Source of the DNA: Thalassiosira profunda
Lineage: Eukaryota > Bacillariophyta > Thalassiosirophyceae > Thalassiosirales > Thalassiosiraceae
DNA length: 10,235 bases
Direction of reading: 5' to 3'
Assembly: GCA_036939355.1 (NCBI GenBank)
Contig: JALLAP010000822.1
Span: 1 to 10,235 of the forward strand
The notes beneath the pieces are model-generated. The model was not told the DNA's origin. It saw nothing but the letters and a program-made list of their open reading frames with translations, and searched no databases. Both the position numbers and the translations under genes were made by a program. Below are positions 5,859-10,235 of this stretch, piece by piece (within the stretch, counting starts at the first letter, position 1; each line of letters begins with the position of its first letter).

Positions 5859-7759
5859 CTATCTAGTCGTCACAAAGCATCCGTTAGTGCCCTCAGACAC
5901 CATTCCAGCCCTCTGAGCATTCTCAAAAGAATCGAGATCATCCTCAGTGGCAATTTCAACATCTCGATCACAATTCTCCTGAGTAGAATGGAAAGGATGC
6001 TGCGATCTTTCACCGAGGACGGGGATTGCCGGTTTCGAGAGGTGCTGGCTGTTTTTTCAACTTGCCTTGTCTTTCGGTCGCTGCTCCGTTGCCTCTTCTC
6101 TGCCTTTGTAGACTTGGCTCTGGTCTCTGTCGGCGGAGCAATGTTTTCCTTTTCTACCGCAACACCATCAGACGGGGTGTTCTGGTGAACGTCCACCTTC
6201 TCAGAAGCTCCTCGCGGGTCTTTGCCTATCACGGGGTCAATTGGCTCATCGTTTCCCTCAGCTCCATCCTCCAACTTTTCTTCTGTCACTAGCGGGAACA
6301 GCCCATCAGCAACCATGCGGGCATGATTTGCCATCCCCGGGCTGCGCCAATCCCGACTCTCCTTGGCATATTCTCGCCTTCTCTCGTCCGTCGCCGTCAC
6401 TCCTCCAATCTCGTTCGCCGTCGTGAGCATGTGCAATCGTAACGCATCCACCAACGATAGCACCGTCCACCGCGGCGTCCACGTCTCGGGATGATAGCTG
6501 CTTGCGCTCAAGCAGATGTCGGCGCCACAAATGAACCTTCCGGATGGTGTGAGCATTTGCACCCTCGGCGGCGAGCCGGGATAATCCTTCGGCAGCAGCA
6601 CGCGTCCGTGGTAGATACCCTCTTCGTACGCAGAGTTGGCCGGACCGGCGACGCTGAAGTGCCACCGCAGGAGATTTTTGCCGAAGGGTCCAATTCGGAC
6701 GTAATTGTTGTTTGCGTGTGCTACCTCTCGGATGGATTTTGAGTTGATCCAATCGTAGGCGATGCCCATTTTGACTGCGTCCTTCCACTCGCGCTTGATG
6801 CGGCGGAGGCATTCGCCGCCCTTGCCACTGCCCCGGCTGGTCACAGCAGTGGACGTCGCTTTCTTCGGTTTCGTCAATGAAGACTTCTTTCTAGCAGAGC
6901 CCGGGCTCGTGACATGCACACTTTGTTGTTTCTTTTTCCGAGTCATCCTGACGGTGACGGATTGCCCCGCGCCCCCGCCACTGATTTGTATGTTGTCGTA
7001 TTGTTGTTTAGAATGCATTGAGGCGGTTGCTCCACCGCCCGCGTCTGTATCAAGGATCTCTATCGTTTCCTCGTCGTTGCGTTTGGTAAATTCCACATCT
7101 GAGTTATCACTGTTGACTTCCATCGTCTCCTCCTTGTATTGTTTTGTGTATTCGACACCCGCCTCCTCACTGATTGCCATAGATTCTGTCGTCTCGTTAC
7201 GCAATACAGTGATTGATGGGGACGATGCATCGCCGGAATCTTCCATTTCTTCTGTCCTGCCGATGGACTCTTCATTTTGCAGTTGCGTAGATTGGTGCAC
7301 ATCATGTGCACTGTCACCACTTGCAAAATTCACCCCGTCATCCTTGGCAACTGTCCCATCGTCCATTGGGAGTAGCACATCCTCATGATCTTGTCGCAGG
7401 CCTGCGGCGCCGGAGTCACCGACCTTTCTTCTTCGCTTCCGCTTCCTCCTCTTCGTTGCGCCCTCGTCATCACCATCCGTCACTGTAGATGCCAGCGATT
7501 TGCAAATCGACTGAGGTCTATCACCCTCCGATTCAGCACGTATTGCTTCACTTTGCAAACAATCGGCAGACGATTGCACTGAGGGATGCTTCCGTTGCCT
7601 TCGCCTCCTCTTGCCAACCCGCCCCTCCACTGACGACTGCGTCAGCGCCCCCGCGGACGGCGGAGGCGAGGATATCGAGGCGGAGGCGCGGTTCGCCGCC
7701 AGGAGGACGGAGGCGGCGGCGACCGCGTGGCAGAGTCTCCGCGCCGCGTGGGGAGGCAT
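5859..7759 (-). CDS. UBE2J: UBE2J-type (Ubc6-like) ubiquitin-conjugating enzyme with long leader
   Basis: The UBC fold lies at about residues 315-475 (numbering from the ATG at 7759): LLRWHFSVAGPANSAYEEG, YHGRVLLPKDYPGSPP, then LTPSGRF and ICLSASSYHPETWTPRW. This is the non-canonical active-site pattern of UBE2J enzymes (human KICLSISGHHPETWQPSW), with catalytic cysteine about C416, so it should transfer ubiquitin, in ER-associated degradation if it acts like its relatives. The chosen start gives MPPHAARR, an alanine/leucine-rich core and ASA-SIS: signal-peptide-like. A basic serine-rich stretch follows, then two Arg/Lys clusters (about 50-57 and 103-112) and an acidic region with a tandem repeat. 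An ATG at 7924 would add 55 charged residues and hide this leader. Skipping 5979-6013 gives 621 residues with an acidic tail; the unspliced frame ends at 5870 (629 residues) in an Arg/Leu-rich tail that is not a good membrane anchor. Confidence 0.88.
5979..6013 (-). other. Candidate 35-base intron (or frame switch) near the E2 3' end
   Basis: On the minus strand this runs GTGAAAG to CTACTCAG with a pyrimidine-rich centre (CCTTTCCATTCTACTCAG). Removing it joins a serine codon in phase 0 to an open frame starting ENCDRDVEIATEDDLDSFEN and ending at 5859. 35 bases is far shorter than the other introns here. A one-base error in the six-base homopolymer at 6052-6057 would reach the same frame, so the mechanism is unresolved. 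Confidence 0.4.
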
Positions 7760-8123
7760 CGCGCATGCACTCTGGCGAATGGCGGGTGGGCGCGGGGCGG
7801 GAGAGGTGGGAAGAAAATGGATGGCTCTCGCAAGCTCTCGCCCCTCGGCCTCAGCAAGATTACATATTTTCGGGCGGGCGGCCGCCCGCTCTTCTTCACT
7901 TTTCCGCGGAGGGCCGCTCTGCAACCTTCTGCAACGCTGCGCAACGGCGGCGGCGCCCTATCTCAGCCGCGGCCGGCTCCCGCCCACTCGGTCTCCCGCA
8001 TCGCGGCGCCAAGTGCCGTCGGCAGGGGCAGAAGGGACTGGAACCAGCGGCGAGGGCGGCTCCCGCGGCGGTCATCTCGTCAATACAAACTCCAACGTCA
8101 GAAACCGCCAACGGTCGCCACCG
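7760..8123. promoter_or_regulatory. Divergent promoter region between the E2 and ArfGAP genes
   Basis: 364 GC-rich bases between head-to-head ATGs. They contain a 16-base perfect palindrome (7874-7889) and a minus-strand ATG at 7766 that is out of frame with the chosen E2 start. I see no TATA box. Plus-strand frames through this region are Arg/Pro/Ala-rich and look non-coding. If the E2 started at 7924, this region would shrink to 199 bases. Confidence 0.55.
7874..7889. repeat. 16-base perfect GC palindrome
   Basis: GCGGGCGGCCGCCCGC is its own reverse complement and centres on GCGGCCGC. It lies 115 bases upstream of the chosen E2 ATG. It could be a dimeric factor site or simply a by-product of GC richness. 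Confidence 0.5.
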
Positions 8124-10235
8124 ATGCTGTCCAAACCCGGCGCGGCCCGGAAGGCGCCAACGCCGTCCCAGCGCCGGCGCAAGGTCGTGGAGGAGAATTT
8201 GGACGACGTGGTGCGGAAGTTGCAGCGGGTTCCGAGCAACAAGGCGTGCGCCGATTGCACGTCCAAGGTGAGCACAAGATTCGACCGTTGCTGTTTTGTC
8301 GACTGCATTTGATGCTCACCTTTCCCTCTCTTATTACCATTGACAACATTTAACAGCTGACGCAATGCGTGAACTTGACCCACGGGACGTTCGTCTGCAT
8401 GGCCTGCTCGGGGGTGCAGTGAGTCGATATTCTCTGGCATGCTTGTTCATATCTTATGTCACGCAAATCTCAGACAATGGACCATTTGCTTGGTGATGCC
8501 CATCAGCCGGGAGTTCAACCACAAGATCAAGGGCATCGGGCACTCGTCCTTCACTGCGGAGGAGGTGGCCATGCTCCGCGAGCCCACCTCGGGCAACGAG
8601 GCGGTCAACGCCCACTACCTGGCGCGATATACTTCCAGCGACCGAATGAAGCAACCCCAGAACAACAACGACTTGCAACATTTGCGGGAGTGGATACGGA
8701 TGAAGTATACGGACAAGTACTGGTGCGAGGACCGGGGAGGCGGGGGAGACGCGTCCAAAGCGAGCGGCAAGAAGGCAAAGGCGAAGGGGGAGCAGCGACG
8801 GAAGGTGATGCCCAAGGCGAAGGAGTCGCCGAAGCAAACTGCTCCCGCGCCGGCGGCGGATCCGTTCGGCTTTGACGATATTGCCTCGAACTCCGCGGCG
8901 GCCAACGATGCATCGTGGGATGCGTTCGGGGGATCCACTCAAAACAGTGCCGTGGCATTTGATGCCGATTTCGGGGGAATGCAACCTCCTGCCCCCGCGC
9001 CGGCCCCGGTTCCAGCGCCGCCAGTGTCGGCCCCGGCCACGGCGTTTCAACCGGACTTTGGCGATTTCGGTCAGCCGCAGCAGCCGACGATGGTCGCCAT
9101 GCCTCCCGCTGGACCACCCGCGCCGCCCCAGCAGATTCCGACGCAACCACCTCCGCCTCAGCAGATGCAGCCGGCGTTCCCGGCCAACTTTCAGCAGGCG
9201 CCATCCAACCAGGCGCCTGCACCGCAGCAGCAGATGCAAATGCCGCAGCCGGGTCAGATGCAACAGGGAGGCTTTGCGGACTTCTCGCAGCAACAGCAGC
9301 CTCAAATGCAACAGCAGCAACCTCAGATGCCCCAGAACAATCAGCAGGGCTTTGCCAACTTTCCATCCGCGCCGGCGCCGCAACAGCAGATTCAGCCTCA
9401 GATGACGACACAGCCCGCGATGCAGCAGATGCAACCGCAGCAAACCGGAATGGCCAATCAGCAAGGAGGAGGGNATGACGACACAGCCCGCGATGCAGCA
9501 GATGCAACCGCAGCAAACCGGAATGGCCAATCAGCAAGGAGGAGGGATGGGATTTGGCCAAGCACCCCAGCAACCGCAAATGCAGATGCAGCAGCAGGGG
9601 AATTATTTCTCCAATGTTTCAAACAATCAGTCCGGCTTTGTGCAGCCTCCGCAGCAGCAGATGCAGCCTCAAATGGCGACACAGCCGGGACAGACTATGC
9701 AGGTTCAGCAGCCTGGGATGAGCCAACCTGAACAGCAGGTTAGCATGTCGCAGCCATCGCAGCCATTCCAAATCAATTTGCAGCAGGGAGCCGGGGCGAT
9801 GAGCCAGCAAGGGAGTGCTGTCAGTTCTAGCAACGGGCAACCCGTGGCCGGCCAGGCTGCCATGGGAACGACAAGTGAAGCTTCGCCTGCATCAACGGAG
9901 ACTGATCCGACTGCAGTGAATTCCAACGCCTTTCAATCCGCCGGCGACGACAGAAAGAACGCCTTCGACGCATTTGATGGTCTCTCTTTGGAGCCCACCC
10001 CAGCGGCGTACGAGAGCTCTGCGGCGAGTGAGGCCAGTGCCCCAGCGACTGCGCCGAAGAAAAAGAACCTCAATTTTGCACCGTTTCACGAGGGCCAGAA
10101 GGTGATCTACAACAATAGCGAAGGCGCTGCCATGGCAACGATTGCAAAAGTCCATTACGACGATGAGCTCCATCCGTACTATACGATCAACTTGAATGGG
10201 AGGGAGAAACAGACCGATGACGCTCATTTGTCCCT
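8124..10235 (+). CDS. AGFG/AGD14-type ArfGAP with Gln-rich middle and small C-terminal motif (partial 3')
   Basis: Exons 8124-8267, 8357-8418 and 8507 to the right edge, interrupted by an N at 9474. ArfGAPs stimulate GTP hydrolysis by Arf on vesicle membranes. Splicing builds a complete ArfGAP zinc finger: CADC (42-45), 16 residues, CMAC (62-65), then SGVHREF with the arginine finger at R70. The domain ends about 145 (LREWIRMKYTDKYW). The sequence CMACSGVHREFNHKIKG is closest to plant AGD14 and animal AGFG. Next come a basic linker and DPF/FDD-type short motifs (DPFGFDDI at 187-194; NAFDAFDGL later) like those that bind clathrin adaptors. A long Gln/Pro/Met-rich stretch follows (about 9110-9830). 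Near the edge comes EGQKVIYNN...KVHYDDELHPYYTINL, a Tudor/SH3-like barrel pattern, cut by the window. Merging the two 72-base copies at the N keeps one frame throughout; as assembled, the frame breaks and a false stop appears at 9731. Confidence 0.92.
8268..8356 (+). other. Intron 1 of the ArfGAP gene (89 bases)
   Basis: Donor GTGAGC follows CADCTSK, and acceptor TTAACAG precedes LTQCVNL. It is phase 0. It lies inside the zinc finger and contains an in-frame TGA, so retention would truncate the protein before the second cysteine pair. Confidence 0.88.
8419..8506 (+). other. Intron 2 of the ArfGAP gene (88 bases)
   Basis: Donor GTGAGT and acceptor CATCAG split the histidine codon of SGVHREF (phase 2). 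Splicing here restores the arginine finger. The earlier AG at 8472-8473 follows a better pyrimidine tract but would lose the HREF motif. Confidence 0.85.
9402..9546 (+). repeat. Two identical 72-base copies around a single N (probable unmerged contig overlap)
   Basis: Positions 9402-9473 and 9475-9546 are identical by eye at all 72 bases and are separated by one N. Each copy is 24 codons in frame (starting MTTQPAMQQM). Removing the N and one copy (73 bases) restores the reading frame to the right edge, whereas the assembled form shifts it. This is the signature of a scaffold join whose overlap was not collapsed. A true tandem duplication with an unknown gap is the alternative. Confidence 0.85.

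Noticed and set aside
5870..6010. C-terminal membrane anchor on the E2 protein, as in animal UBE2J
   Set aside because: The hydrophobic unspliced tail carries arginines every few residues and is better explained as an out-of-frame reading of acidic coding sequence.
7760..7924. 55-codon N-terminal extension of the E2 protein
   Set aside because: It hides the signal-peptide-like leader at 7759, crosses a GC palindrome and has promoter-like composition. It is not excluded without transcript data.
7489..8353. Plus-strand open frames of 208-260 codons over the E2 leader and promoter
   Set aside because: They are low-complexity Arg/Pro/Ala proteins overlapping the E2 coding strand and running into ArfGAP exon 1 out of frame.
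8454..9579. Long minus-strand open frames (up to 358 codons) rich in Leu, Arg and Ala
   Set aside because: They are antisense reads of the CAG/CAA-rich ArfGAP exon. Such codon repeats produce Leu- or Ala-rich shadows automatically.
9110..9830. CAG/CAA-rich stretch considered as a satellite or repeat element
   Set aside because: It is in-frame, with varied codons and interspersed Pro/Met, so it is a low-complexity protein segment rather than a separate repeat. Only the 72-base duplicate at the N is exact.

Overview
This is eukaryotic nuclear DNA, most likely from a stramenopile alga such as a diatom. Four things point that way: short GT-AG spliceosomal introns (69, 81, 89 and 88 bases), very tight gene packing, eukaryote-only families (peroxisomal PXMP4, UBE2J-type E2, AGFG/AGD14-type ArfGAP), and a membrane protein whose cysteine-rich C-terminal domain resembles one I associate with diatoms and Nannochloropsis. 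The species assignment is inference. No RNA gene, mobile element, CRISPR array or prokaryotic operon signal is visible.

Layout. Six genes alternate strand without exception: (1) 1-209, minus, the 5' end of an unrecognised gene running off the left edge; (2) 525-1412, plus, a three-exon PXMP4/PMP24 peroxisomal membrane protein; (3) 1436-3769, minus, an intronless Tex/SRBD1-type S1 RNA-binding protein; (4) 4083-5828, plus, an intronless polytopic membrane protein with a cysteine-rich tail ending in RDEL; (5) 5859-7759, minus, a UBE2J-type ubiquitin-conjugating enzyme with a long leader and an uncertain C-terminus; (6) 8124 to the right edge, plus, a three-exon ArfGAP with a Gln/Pro/Met-rich middle and a small beta-barrel-like C-terminal motif. 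Divergent pairs share promoter regions of 315, 313 and 364 bases. Convergent pairs have stop codons only 23 and 30 bases apart.

The genes do not form one pathway. Genes 4 and 5 both touch ER or endomembrane themes, gene 6 is vesicle traffic, gene 2 is peroxisomal, and gene 3 is nucleic-acid binding. Their proximity is best read as compact-genome packing.

Assembly and gene-model cautions. A single N at 9474 is flanked by two identical 72-base copies and breaks the ArfGAP frame. Merging the copies restores the frame, so this looks like an unmerged contig overlap. The last part of the E2 gene changes frame near 5979-6057, through either a very short intron or a one-base homopolymer error. The most interesting biology is the RDEL-tailed cysteine-rich membrane protein and the E2 whose leader looks like a signal peptide followed by a basic, serine-rich stretch.
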